The notes below the pieces were generated by a model. It searched no databases. It saw nothing but the letters and a program-made list of their open reading frames with translations, and was not told the origin of the DNA. The position numbers were made by a program, and so were the translations under genes. Positions 16,216 through 24,223 of a DNA stretch of 43,395 bases are shown piece after piece. Positions within the stretch are counted from its first letter, which is position 1, and each line of letters begins with the position of its first letter. The DNA is from an uncultured Bacilli bacterium. Its GTDB lineage: Bacteria > Bacillota_I > Bacilli_A > RF39 > UBA660. Location: contig CALVIR010000007.1 of the NCBI GenBank assembly GCA_944331915.1, positions 1 to 43,395 on the forward strand, in the 5' to 3' direction.

Positions 16216-16231
16216 TTCCATCATTTGACAT
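16216..16231 (+). repeat. Right 16-bp flanking direct repeat of the MITE-like element
   Basis: An exact copy of 15960-15975. It contains the stop codon of the minus-strand gene at 16221-17540, whose last codons are therefore part of the duplicated target. Confidence 0.75.
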
Positions 16232-17540
16232 ACATTTTAAATTTATGAAATTGGCCAATAAGACTTAAATTTTCAGTTATGTAGTCATATATTTCTCTAC
16301 TAGCTTGAGTTTTAACAATGCTTGACTTACTTTCCTGAAAAATAGCAGAGGTAATAATAATACTACCATCATCTAAGTTTTTAATTTTGTTGATCATTTC
16401 TTCTTCTCCGTTATATCCTAAGTTTCCTTTTAAAGTTAAATCATATTCATTAATTGGTATATCTAGTGTTAATTTATATAAGTAAGCTTCCATCATAAAG
16501 AAATAAACGTTATCATAGTCACCATGAAAATAGTTTTCTAAGGCAACAATATCATCTCTATATTCTTTTTGTAAATAGCGATATTTAAATAGATTATTAT
16601 CATATGTTGGTTTGCAGATATTATAATTTATGATTAAAGAAATAATAGGTATTAAAATAAAAATAGGAGCAGCTTTAATTATTAAGTTATTTAATTTTGG
16701 ATATTTTTTTAGTAGATAATAAATTACAGGTGTAAATGCTATAAGAGCATGACTTATATTAAATAAAGGATATGACATTATTTGAAAAGCTAGTATGTAT
16801 AAAAGTTCTTTATCCTTTGTTTTTAGATATTCTCTTATAAGATATATAACCATCAAAATAACTATAATAGTTATGATATTAGTATTTCCATTACCACCTT
16901 GAAAGTCTAATAGTCCTAGAAAGGCATAGTTTATATAGTCATATAAAGCATTATTTAAATATAGATATCCTGTTATAATTAAATTAGTTATAATGAAAGG
17001 AACTAGTCTTTTTAAAATCTTTTTTGGTTTCTTTATATAATATAAAGTTGGAAGAGCAAGAAAAATGCCGATACTTGATTTTGTTAGAAAAGCAAGACTT
17101 ATTATAAGACCTATTAAGTAATCACTTTTATTATTTTTTTCTAAATATATTAATAAGAAAACATATAGTATAGATAAGGTATTATAACCTGGGGCACTTT
17201 CAAATAAGAGATAAATAAAGAAAGGAAAGATTATTTTTTTATCCAGTTTGTAGACAATGACTAAAATAAATAGAGCATAAAAAGTATTTATTAGATAAAA
17301 TATAATCATGTTTGTTCCAAATATTTTCATAATTAATCCTGTTAAAAGAGGATATAAAGGGGTTATTACCATATTAAAGTCTTTATACATAATTAATCCG
17401 TCACTGACATTTTTACTAAAACCATAATTCCATAGGATATCTAAGTCTATATTTTTAAAAAAGTTAAAACAAAATATCATAATAAAACAAAATATAAAAA
17501 ATAAAATAATTTTCTTATTCTTTTTAAGTACTGCTAACAT
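16221..17540 (-). CDS. Polytopic membrane glycosyltransferase-like protein
   Basis: This 439-residue protein has about 10-11 membrane spans. After the first span a loop reads DLDILWNYGFSKNVSDGLIMYKDFNMVITPLYPLLTGL; acidic residues in this first outer loop are typical of GT-C fold glycosyltransferases (GT39/GT83/PMT-like) that use polyprenyl-phosphate sugars. A C-terminal soluble part (about 325-439) follows. No specific family signature was recognised, so the substrate is unknown. TTGGAGAG precedes ATG 17540, and a TATAAT lies upstream on the minus strand. The gene ends inside the right flanking repeat of the MITE-like element. Confidence 0.6.
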   Translation of the reverse strand: MLAVLKKNKKIILFFIFCFIMIFCFNFFKNIDLDILWNYGFSKNVSDGLIMYKDFNMVITPLYPLLTGLIMKIFGTNMIIFYLINTFYALFILVIVYKLDKKIIFPFFIYLLFESAPGYNTLSILYVFLLIYLEKNNKSDYLIGLIISLAFLTKSSIGIFLALPTLYYIKKPKKILKRLVPFIITNLIITGYLYLNNALYDYINYAFLGLLDFQGGNGNTNIITIIVILMVIYLIREYLKTKDKELLYILAFQIMSYPLFNISHALIAFTPVIYYLLKKYPKLNNLIIKAAPIFILIPIISLIINYNICKPTYDNNLFKYRYLQKEYRDDIVALENYFHGDYDNVYFFMMEAYLYKLTLDIPINEYDLTLKGNLGYNGEEEMINKIKNLDDGSIIITSAIFQESKSSIVKTQASREIYDYITENLSLIGQFHKFKMYVK

Positions 17541-17596
17541 AAAATTCTCTCCAATTCTTTGTATTAATTATACCATAAATTTTTGAATTAAAATGA

Positions 17597-17625
17597 TTGA
17601 CTTTAAGAGTAAGTGTTGCTATAAT
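17597..17625 (+). promoter_or_regulatory. rplM-rpsI promoter
   Basis: TTGACT (17597-17602), a 17-nt spacer and TATAAT (17620-17625) put the transcript start near 17632. Confidence 0.75.
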
Positions 17626-17633
17626 TTTAATCG

Positions 17634-17690
17634 GTACATTTTAAATCCCCACTAGAGCTTAAGTTGTGGGAAGACTTAAGGTTTTTAGTA
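17634..17690 (+). promoter_or_regulatory. Candidate ribosomal protein L13 leader (autoregulatory structure)
   Basis: The roughly 70-nt leader holds two overlapping stems. CCCAC (about 17648) can pair with GTGGG (about 17667), and CTTAAGT (about 17659) can pair with ACTTAAG (about 17674), the latter followed by GTTTTT. They share bases and cannot both form. Firmicutes L13 operons are known to carry an L13 leader; the match here is by position and structure only. Confidence 0.5.
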
Positions 17691-17703
17691 AAGGAGAAAA
17701 ATT

Positions 17704-18132
17704 ATGAAAAGTTATATGCAAAAAAAGGAAACAGTAGAAAGAAAATGGTATGTTATCGATGCTGAAGGGAAACCTTTAGGTCGTGTAGCTAGTAAAGCAG
17801 CTCATATTTTACGTGGTAAGCATAAAGCTACTTTTACTCCTCATATTGATTGTGGTGATTATGTAATTATTATTAATGCTTCTAAAGTTTTACTTACAGG
17901 TAATAAATTAGAAGATAAAAAATATTATAACCATTCACAATATCCAGGTGGATTAAGAGTTAGAACTGCTAAAGAGATGGTTGAAAGATATCCAGAAGAA
18001 ATGGTGGAAAAAGCTGTTAAAGGAATGTTACCAAAGAATCGTTTAGGTAGAGCTATGTATAAGAAATTATTTGTTTATGCAGGAGATACTCATAAACATA
18101 TGGCTCAAAAGCCTGAAGAGATGGATGTATAG
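17704..18132 (+). CDS. rplM: 50S ribosomal protein L13
   Basis: This 142-residue protein has the whole L13 pattern: the start [20 protein letters not shown], then [56 protein letters not shown], and the C-terminal [20 protein letters not shown] followed by [10 protein letters not shown]13 is an early-assembly protein of the large subunit. AAAGGAG precedes ATG 17704. It forms the usual two-gene operon with rpsI (12-bp gap). Confidence 0.98.
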   Translation: MKSYMQKKETVERKWYVIDAEGKPLGRVASKAAHILRGKHKATFTPHIDCGDYVIIINASKVLLTGNKLEDKKYYNHSQYPGGLRVRTAKEMVERYPEEMVEKAVKGMLPKNRLGRAMYKKLFVYAGDTHKHMAQKPEEMDV

Positions 18133-18144
18133 GGAGGTTAAATT

Positions 18145-18567
18145 ATGGCAGATAAGAAAAAAGTATATACAGGTACTGGTAGAAGAAAGACTAGTGTAGC
18201 TAGAGTTAGACTTACTCCAGGTACTGGTAAAATTACAGTTAATGGTCGTGATGTTAATGAATATTTCCCATATCCAACTTTAGTTATGGATTTAACACAA
18301 CCACTTGATGTTACTAAAACACGTGATATGTTTGATGTTGATGCTGATGTTACTGGTGGAGGTTTTTCAGGACAAACTGGTGCGGTTAGATTAGGTATTG
18401 CTAGAGCATTACTTATGTATGATGCTTCAACACCTGCTGATTCTGAAAATAGTTATCGTAAAATCTTAAAAGCTGAAGGGTTAATTACTCGTGATGCTCG
18501 TAAGAAAGAACGTAAGAAACCAGGTCTTAAAAAAGCAAGACGTGCTCCACAATTCTCAAAACGTTAG
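18145..18567 (+). CDS. rpsI: 30S ribosomal protein S9
   Basis: At 140 residues it is a little longer than the usual 130 because of a short N-terminal extension. [39 protein letters not shown] and the C-terminal [20 protein letters not shown] ending QFSKR are diagnostic; the final SKR reaches the P-site tRNA. GGGAGG precedes ATG 18145. A hairpin terminator follows. Confidence 0.98.
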   Translation: MADKKKVYTGTGRRKTSVARVRLTPGTGKITVNGRDVNEYFPYPTLVMDLTQPLDVTKTRDMFDVDADVTGGGFSGQTGAVRLGIARALLMYDASTPADSENSYRKILKAEGLITRDARKKERKKPGLKKARRAPQFSKR

Positions 18568-18580
18568 TTTATTGTTTCCT

Positions 18581-18606
18581 AAGTACTCGAAAGAGTACTT
18601 TTCTTT
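18581..18606 (+). terminator. Terminator of the rplM-rpsI operon
   Basis: The perfect stem AAGTACTC/GAGTACTT (18581-18588/18593-18600) is closed by a GAAA tetraloop and followed by TTTTCTTTT. Confidence 0.9.
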
Positions 18607-18633
18607 TGATAAAAATTAGTAATTTGGTAATAC
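18606..18633 (+). promoter_or_regulatory. Possible promoter for the gene at 18650
   Basis: TTGATA (18606-18611), a 16-nt spacer and TAATAC (18628-18633), followed by GGGTGAG before ATG 18650. Confidence 0.45.
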
Positions 18634-18649
18634 TAATAAGGGTGAGACT

Positions 18650-19156
18650 ATGTTTTACTATATAAACAACTTTTTACTTTATGCCTTTGTAGGCTTTATT
18701 TATGAGAATATTTTAAATTTAATAACTAGTGGTAAGTTTGTAAATAATCCTTTTTATGGACCAATTATGCCTGTTTATGGATTTGGTATTTGCGTGATGA
18801 TAGTTTTAATTAGATTTGTATTTAATAGATTTAAAATTCCACGATTTGCAAAGTGGGTAATGCTTTTCTTGAGTAGTTTTTTTGTATTATCAATTTTAGA
18901 ATTAATTGGAGGATTAATAACAGAAGCAGTTTTTCATAAAAGTTTTTGGAATTATTCTTCTTTTGCTCTTAATTATGGTAAATATATTAGTGTGGAAATT
19001 AGTTTAATCTGGGGTGTTTTAAGTCTTGTTTTCTTATATGTTTTAAGGCCAATTAGTGATAAAATTGTTAAAAAAATTCCTAAATGGTTATCTATTATAC
19101 TATTAATTTTGGTTATTATTGATTTTATCTTTAGTTTTGTATTAAAATTATTTTAG
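18650..19156 (+). CDS. ABC_trans_CmpB family membrane protein (putative ABC transporter permease)
   Basis: This 168-residue protein has about five membrane spans. The N-terminal pattern FVGFIYENILNLITSGKFVN followed by NPFYGPIMPVYGFG matches the PF06541-type 'ABC_trans_CmpB' proteins common in Firmicutes (conserved YE, GK-x-VN and GP-x-x-P-x-YG-x-G). WNYSS is also seen in that family. The transporter annotation is historical and not supported by an ATPase in this locus. The gene is followed by the YdcF-like gene with overlap or near overlap at 19156-19165. Confidence 0.7.
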   Translation: MFYYINNFLLYAFVGFIYENILNLITSGKFVNNPFYGPIMPVYGFGICVMIVLIRFVFNRFKIPRFAKWVMLFLSSFFVLSILELIGGLITEAVFHKSFWNYSSFALNYGKYISVEISLIWGVLSLVFLYVLRPISDKIVKKIPKWLSIILLILVIIDFIFSFVLKLF

Positions 19157-19158
19157 TG

Positions 19159-19752
19159 ATGATAATGAGAGAAGATATAAAGAAATTAATTACGAAACTT
19201 GATGATGATAATTTAGATGAAAATGATATTAAATTAATCAATAATCTAATGTTTAGCTTTCCTAGCTTTTCTTCATTTTGTGAGAAAGTGGATTTAGTTC
19301 TAGTGTTAGGGAGTAGTTCTATTAAAAGAATTGAGAAAGCGGTAGAGATAGCTTTACAGTATCAAGTGCCAATCTTAATTAGTGGGGGTAATTACTTAAA
19401 AAAGGAAGATCTTTATGAGTATGAGAAATATTATATTTATAGTATTTGCCATGGCTTGAAAAAAGAAGATATTATATTAGAAAAAGATTCTACTAATACT
19501 TTAGAAAATATTACTAATTCCTTTAATATCATTAAAGACAACTATACTAATATAGCGATTGTTAGTAGTTCCCAACATTTGTTAAGGGTTAAACTTATGC
19601 TTACAAAAATGGGACTTGTTAATAAGTATAATTTCTCTTTTGTTGCTAGTTATGCCAAGCTTGTACCAAAAGATAATTGGGATAAAGAAAAAAGAGCGAA
19701 AGAGATTATTAGAGGCGAGTTAGAGAGAATAATTAATTATAATTTAATATGA
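19159..19752 (+). CDS. YdcF-like (DUF218) protein
   Basis: This 197-residue protein carries DUF218: VDLVLVLGSSSIKRIEKAVE, then PILISGGNYL, acidic EDIILEKDSTNTLENITNSF, IAIVSSSQHLLRVKLML and a C-terminal REL-like R-x-x-L. The family is linked to envelope functions and may bind S-adenosylmethionine in E. coli YdcF; the biochemical role is unclear. No N-terminal membrane anchor is seen, unlike SanA. The start is uncertain: ATG 19159 or 19165, neither with a strong Shine-Dalgarno. It lies between two membrane-protein genes, probably one operon. Confidence 0.75.
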   Translation: MIMREDIKKLITKLDDDNLDENDIKLINNLMFSFPSFSSFCEKVDLVLVLGSSSIKRIEKAVEIALQYQVPILISGGNYLKKEDLYEYEKYYIYSICHGLKKEDIILEKDSTNTLENITNSFNIIKDNYTNIAIVSSSQHLLRVKLMLTKMGLVNKYNFSFVASYAKLVPKDNWDKEKRAKEIIRGELERIINYNLI

Positions 19753-19760
19753 GGTAAGGT

Positions 19761-20984
19761 ATGATAAAGAAACTAAAAGATAATAAGTTTATAATAGGTT
19801 TATTCTTGTTTGCATTTATTTTAAGAGTAATTGTTATATTAGTTGTTGATACACCTATTATTTCTGATTTTAAGACAATGTATGAGGCGGCTTTAGAAAT
19901 AGTTAAGGGGACAAGTGATTATAAAGATTCCTTGTATTTCTTGACTTGGGGTTATCAGATGGGACATGTCCTTTATCAAAGTATACTTTTGAGTATTATT
20001 AATAGTGTCGTGTTTTTAAAAATTATGAATGCCCTTATTAGTTCTTTAACAATTGTTTTTCTTTACTTAATTATGAAGAGAGTTGTTAATATTAAAATAG
20101 CGAAAATTAGTAGTATTTTTTATAGTATCTTTTTATTCCCTTTACTTTTAAATACCGTGTTGACGAATCAGTTTTTACCTTTACTATTAATATTAATTGC
20201 CATTTACCTTTTTATATCTATAGATAAGGGAAAATACTTGTTAAAAACGATTATAATTGGTCTCCTTTTAGGGATTAGTAATATTCTTAGGAGTGAGGGA
20301 ATTGTTATTATTACAGCTTTACTTTTATATAGTTTTTATCTAATTATTAGGAAAGTTAATATAAAAAAGACTATTATTACCTTTATACTAATTGCTTGTT
20401 CATATATGGCTATCTTTAATATAACCTCTTATGCATTAATGAAAACAGATATTAGTCCTAATGGCTTAAAGAATATGAATCCAACTTGGAAATTTGTTTT
20501 AGGTTTTAATTATGAAACTAGTGGAATGTATAGTAGTAGTGATGCAGAGATTTATGCGACTGATCAAGATAAAGCGAAGGAAATAGTTAAAGAAAGACTA
20601 AGTGAATGGGAAAAGATACCGGTGTTATTTCTTAAAAAGATAAAAATACTATGGTTTAATTCTGATTTGAGTTGGTCACTTGGTTATTTGGAGAATAAGA
20701 CACTAGTTAGCATATTGACAGTTATTAATCAGATTTTTATTATTATTTTGGATTTATTGGCTTTATTAAGTGTACCTTTATTATTTAAAAAGAACCGCTC
20801 TAATATTCAAGTGTTAATTACCTTGATTTTGTTTGTTTATTTTGGAGTTTATCTTTTAATTGAGGTTATGCCTAGGTATGCTTATCCATTGCAAGCATTT
20901 ATGTTGATATTAGCATCTATTAGTTTGAATTATATTTATGAAAAGGTGAAAATTGGTTCTAAGAGGAAGAAAATAGGTAAGTAA
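19761..20984 (+). CDS. GT39-like integral membrane glycosyltransferase
   Basis: This 407-residue protein has 10 or more membrane spans. The first outside loop reads DTPIISDFKTMYEAALEIVKG, with the acidic D-F motif typical of GT-C enzymes. A segment LLGISNILRSEGIVIITALL in the middle and a positive C-terminus are also typical of the family. Such enzymes transfer sugars from lipid-phosphate donors to surface polymers or lipids. GAGGTAAGGT lies before ATG 19761. The gap from the YdcF gene is 8 bp, so cotranscription is likely. It resembles in plan, but not closely in sequence, the gene at 16221-17540. Confidence 0.65.
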   Translation: MIKKLKDNKFIIGLFLFAFILRVIVILVVDTPIISDFKTMYEAALEIVKGTSDYKDSLYFLTWGYQMGHVLYQSILLSIINSVVFLKIMNALISSLTIVFLYLIMKRVVNIKIAKISSIFYSIFLFPLLLNTVLTNQFLPLLLILIAIYLFISIDKGKYLLKTIIIGLLLGISNILRSEGIVIITALLLYSFYLIIRKVNIKKTIITFILIACSYMAIFNITSYALMKTDISPNGLKNMNPTWKFVLGFNYETSGMYSSSDAEIYATDQDKAKEIVKERLSEWEKIPVLFLKKIKILWFNSDLSWSLGYLENKTLVSILTVINQIFIIILDLLALLSVPLLFKKNRSNIQVLITLILFVYFGVYLLIEVMPRYAYPLQAFMLILASISLNYIYEKVKIGSKRKKIGK

Positions 20985-20987
20985 TTC

Positions 20988-21016
20988 TGGACAAATGCAA
21001 GATAATGTGTTATAAT
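20988..21016 (+). promoter_or_regulatory. Promoter for the SGNH-like gene
   Basis: TGGACA (20988-20993), a 17-nt spacer and TATAAT (21011-21016). Confidence 0.65.
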
Positions 21017-21033
21017 TAGCACAAATGAGGGGG

Positions 21034-21050
21034 GCTTGGATTATATCCAA
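21034..21050 (+). other. Leader hairpin before the SGNH-like gene
   Basis: CTTGGAT/ATCCAAG with a 3-nt loop follows a GGGGGG stretch and precedes the RBS AAGGTGG at about 21055. There is no T run; its role is unknown. Confidence 0.4.
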
Positions 21051-21071
21051 GATTAAGGTGGTTAGAATAAA

Positions 21072-22247
21072 ATGAAAAAAATTGAAGAATTAATTATGGA
21101 GCAAGAAAGATTAAATGAAAAACTTGCTGCTTTATTTAAAGCGAATGGAATAAAGAATTTTAGATTATCCAGTTTAGGTAATTCTATTGCTTCTGGTTAT
21201 TCAATGGTTAGAACAGTTAAACCTTTATTACTTAGAAATGAGTCTTTAAGTAAAGTTATGGCAGATAATGATATTAATGTTGATACTCATCATTTTGCAA
21301 GAGCTCAAAATAATAATGATGAACATATCTATGATTGGCTTGCTACTAATGTGAAAGAATCAGAAATTCATAAGTTAAATAGAAGCGACTATAGTGGTGG
21401 TCCAACTAGTATGCCAGTTCATGGGTTAACACAAGAACAAATAGATCAGTATTATCCTGTCGAAATGGAAAATGATAGGGGCTTACAAGATGTTGTTTTA
21501 GAATCTAAAGCTGATTTAGCTAATGTAGTTGTATATAATGGTTGTACTGGATCTTTTCTTGATAATGTAACAAGAAATGGAAAAATAAGTCAAATGTTAA
21601 CTTATGGAATTAAAAGAGATACTTATGGATTAGAAGCAACTTTGAAATTTATTCAAGCTAATAATAGAGAAGGAAAAAGTAATACACAAGTTTATGTTTG
21701 TGGAGCACCTAATTTCTTAGGTTTAAAAATCTCAGAAATAATTAATGTAAAACTTAAAAAGATTGCTAAGAAATATGCTAATGTTATTTATGTAGAACCA
21801 GTTAAATCTAAATTTTTCTATGAAGCTTTAGAGGTGTCAGATGAAACAGACTTAGAACAAGCACAAAATATAGCAAAAAAACGTCTTCGTCAACCTGATA
21901 TTCATTATGATGAGGATGAATATGTACAGTTTAATAATAAGATAATAAAATCTATAAATGATAACTATTTAGTTACACAAGCAATGATAAATGTTGATAG
22001 AGATTTATATGGTTTTAGTAGTAATATGGAAATTTTAAATCATAACTTATTAGGTGATAATGACTTTATTCAACAATATTTGCTTTTAACTTTAAATAAG
22101 GAAAGTACTAAATTATCAGAAGATAGTAAAGTAACTTTTTATAAGAGGACAAAAAAGTATTTGCTTAATAGAGGACCATATGATTTTTACTATATTGGAA
22201 AGAAAAATATACATAGTTCTGTAGATAAAATTGAAAAGCAAAGATAA
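21072..22247 (+). CDS. SGNH/GDSL-hydrolase-like cytosolic protein
   Basis: This 391-residue protein has no signal peptide. Block I reads SLGNSIASGYS, with the likely nucleophile S38. Block III is VVYNGCTGSF (N156), and block V is D276-x-H278 in RQPDIHYDEDEYVQFNN. This order and spacing fit the SGNH fold. The N-terminus is helical and charged (about 1-30). The C-terminal part (about 290-391) is of unknown type. Substrates of the fold include acyl and acetyl esters. Nothing in the neighbourhood fixes the substrate: it has its own promoter and ends at a terminator shared with the convergent HIT gene. The fold is fairly likely; the activity is unproven. Confidence 0.6.
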   Translation: MKKIEELIMEQERLNEKLAALFKANGIKNFRLSSLGNSIASGYSMVRTVKPLLLRNESLSKVMADNDINVDTHHFARAQNNNDEHIYDWLATNVKESEIHKLNRSDYSGGPTSMPVHGLTQEQIDQYYPVEMENDRGLQDVVLESKADLANVVVYNGCTGSFLDNVTRNGKISQMLTYGIKRDTYGLEATLKFIQANNREGKSNTQVYVCGAPNFLGLKISEIINVKLKKIAKKYANVIYVEPVKSKFFYEALEVSDETDLEQAQNIAKKRLRQPDIHYDEDEYVQFNNKIIKSINDNYLVTQAMINVDRDLYGFSSNMEILNHNLLGDNDFIQQYLLLTLNKESTKLSEDSKVTFYKRTKKYLLNRGPYDFYYIGKKNIHSSVDKIEKQR

Positions 22248-22279
22248 AAAAATGGGTAGAAGAATTTCTACTCATTTTT
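22248..22279. terminator. Bidirectional terminator between the SGNH-like and HIT genes
   Basis: The 14-bp stem 22248-22261/22266-22279 has one G-U pair, a short GAAT loop, and A/T runs on both sides. Confidence 0.85.
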
Positions 22280-22669
22280 CAACTTATTGTAAGTATTTTC
22301 TAGTTCTTCAAGTAAATCTTTGTTGAACATAAACTTAAATTCATCATTGTGATATCTTGGAATAAGATGAATATGTAAGTGTTTAATATCTTGGCCATAG
22401 AAATTATTTTGAGAGATAGTTAAACCATCAATATTTAGTTTTTCCTTTAATAGGGGATAAAGTTTGGTTTTAATTAGATCTATTAGGGAAATTAAAACCT
22501 CATTAGGGGTATCAAATAAGTTTTCATAGTGTGTTTTGGGAACAACTAATAAGTGGCCATTTGTGTTAGGGTTAACATCTAAAAAGACTTTGACAGATTC
22601 ATCTTCATATACTGTATATGAAGGTATTTCTCCTTTTATTATTTTACAGAATAAGCAGTCATTATTCAT
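22268..22669 (-). CDS. HIT family nucleotide-binding protein
   Basis: This 133-residue cytosolic protein has the histidine triad HLHIHLIPRY (H97, H99, H101) and an N-terminal zinc site CLFCKI (C5, C8) with H47. NGHLLVVPKTHYENLFD is also typical. HIT proteins hydrolyse nucleoside phosphoramidates or dinucleotides; the physiological substrate here is unknown. The start overlaps the end of the upstream gene by 8 bp, and GGAGG lies inside that gene, so the two form a minus-strand operon. Confidence 0.93.
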   Translation of the reverse strand: MNNDCLFCKIIKGEIPSYTVYEDESVKVFLDVNPNTNGHLLVVPKTHYENLFDTPNEVLISLIDLIKTKLYPLLKEKLNIDGLTISQNNFYGQDIKHLHIHLIPRYHNDEFKFMFNKDLLEELENTYNKLKNE

Positions 22670-23321
22670 AAATCATTCCTCCTTCGTCTGCTTTAACCAT
22701 CTTTATTATACCATTATTATTAAAAGTAATGTTATAATTAGAAGCACTTAAATTATTTTTTTTAGAAATATTTATAAAACTGTTTATGAGATTAGTTAAA
22801 TAAATTTCATCTAAAGTAGGTATTTCAATATAAAAACTGATGTTGTAACAATTGGTGTAATTACCGGTTAATATTTTTTGCCTGTCTTCTTCATTGTAAC
22901 TATCTAAATCATTAAAGCTAATTTCAATCTTCTCATAATTAGTATTTTGAAAAATTTCTTGATATTTGGATTCTAATTCTTCTTCCGCTTTAGTGATAAT
23001 ACTTTTACCTTTAATATAAGAATCTTCATAATCATCTGTTATGTTATTTTCTTTATATGTAATTGTAAAATAGTGATTACTATTTTCTTTATCAGTATAC
23101 CTTATATAATAACTTTCATTAGTATTATCATAATTTAAAGTACCTGTATCTAAATCTAAATCTTGGTACTTTTCTTGATAATATGCTGTTATTTCTTCTT
23201 CTGCTTTTTCTTCATCATTTTCCTTAAGAGAGAATTTCTCTTCAACAATAACTAAGCCAAAGAAAATGATAACAATAGCAAAAAGAAGGGCTTGGGCAAT
23301 AATTAATTTTGTTTTTCCCAT
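22662..23321 (-). CDS. Membrane-anchored protein of unknown function
   Basis: The 219 residues have one N-terminal membrane helix (about 6-27, MGKTKLIIAQALLFAIVIIF...). A Glu/Lys/Asp/Tyr-rich outside domain follows, with two similar-looking segments: EEEITAYYQEKYQDL and EEELESKYQEIFQNT. There is no lipobox and no known motif. The repeated E-E-E-[IL]-x(3)-Y-Q-E core suggests a duplicated small domain. ATG 23321 follows AAGGTGGTG; a GTG at 23336 is the alternative. It is cotranscribed with the HIT gene. Confidence 0.65.
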   Translation of the reverse strand: MGKTKLIIAQALLFAIVIIFFGLVIVEEKFSLKENDEEKAEEEITAYYQEKYQDLDLDTGTLNYDNTNESYYIRYTDKENSNHYFTITYKENNITDDYEDSYIKGKSIITKAEEELESKYQEIFQNTNYEKIEISFNDLDSYNEEDRQKILTGNYTNCYNISFYIEIPTLDEIYLTNLINSFINISKKNNLSASNYNITFNNNGIIKMVKADEGGMIYE

Positions 23322-23409
23322 AAATGTTAGCACCACCTTATATTATTTTACCTTAACCTTTAAATATATGCAAATATGTGTTACAATATAGCTTGAAAAT
23401 TCATATAAA

Positions 23410-23442
23410 TTGACAAAAAATACAAAATATTTCTTATATAAT
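23410..23442 (+). promoter_or_regulatory. Possible suf operon promoter
   Basis: TTGACA (23410-23415) is consensus. The -10 is ambiguous: TATATA (23435-23440, 19-nt spacing) or TATAAT (23437-23442, 21-nt spacing). Transcription would start just before the AAAGGGTGAT ribosome site. Confidence 0.45.
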
Positions 23443-23458
23443 TTGAAAGGGTGATATG

Positions 23459-24223
23459 ATGTTTGTTATAGATAAATTAAAAGTAAAACCAAAAGACAGT
23501 GAAAAGATTATTTTAGATGATTTTTCCTTAAAAATAAAGGATGGAGAAATTCATGCGATTATGGGACCTAATGGAGTAGGGAAAAGTACCTTATCTAAAG
23601 TTATTATGGGGAGTAATCATTATGATGTTATTGCTGGTAGTATTAAATATAACGATAAAGAATTAACTACTTTAACAACTGATGAAATTGCAAGATGTGG
23701 TATCTATATTGTAATGCAAGAAGCACCAGTGATAGAAGGAGTTAGTAATAGTGAAGCGTTAAGAACAGCATTACGAGAAAGAGGTAGTTTAGATACTAAT
23801 TTATATACCTTTATTACAAAGATGAATAAAGAAATAGATGCTTTAGGGTTACCAAAAGACAGTTTACATCGCTTTATAAATAAAGATATGTCTGGAGGAG
23901 AAAAAAAGAAAAATGAAGTGTTAGGGCTTAAGATATTAAAACCATCCTTTATTATTTTAGATGAGTTAGATAGTGGGCTTGATGTTGATAGTTTGAAAGT
24001 AGTTGCTAATAATATTAATGATTACTTAAAAGAAAATCAAAATACAAGTGTCTTGATTATTACCCATTATAGTAGAATATTAGATCTAATTAAACCAAAT
24101 TATGTTCATAAAATGAATCAAGGTAAGATTGTAGAAAGTGGAGATATATCTCTTGCTAAAGAAATAGAAAAAAGTGGTTATAATGGGATAAATGAAATGG
24201 ATGTGAACAAGATAAGTGAATAA
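23459..24223 (+). CDS. sufC: Fe-S cluster assembly ATPase SufC
   Basis: This soluble ABC ATPase forms the SufBC2D scaffold complex. Walker A IMGPNGVGKST (about 35-45), signature MSGGEKKKNEVL (about 143-154), Walker B FIILDELDSGLD and the switch HYSRIL are present. At 254 residues the length is typical. GGGTGAT favours ATG 23459 over 23456. It is first in sufC-sufD-sufS-sufU-sufB, the Firmicutes order, and overlaps sufD. Confidence 0.97.
   Translation: MFVIDKLKVKPKDSEKIILDDFSLKIKDGEIHAIMGPNGVGKSTLSKVIMGSNHYDVIAGSIKYNDKELTTLTTDEIARCGIYIVMQEAPVIEGVSNSEALRTALRERGSLDTNLYTFITKMNKEIDALGLPKDSLHRFINKDMSGGEKKKNEVLGLKILKPSFIILDELDSGLDVDSLKVVANNINDYLKENQNTSVLIITHYSRILDLIKPNYVHKMNQGKIVESGDISLAKEIEKSGYNGINEMDVNKISE

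Noticed and set aside
22536-23040. Plus-strand ORF 22536-22751
   Set aside because: Antisense to the HIT gene and the membrane-protein gene; no RBS or coding character.
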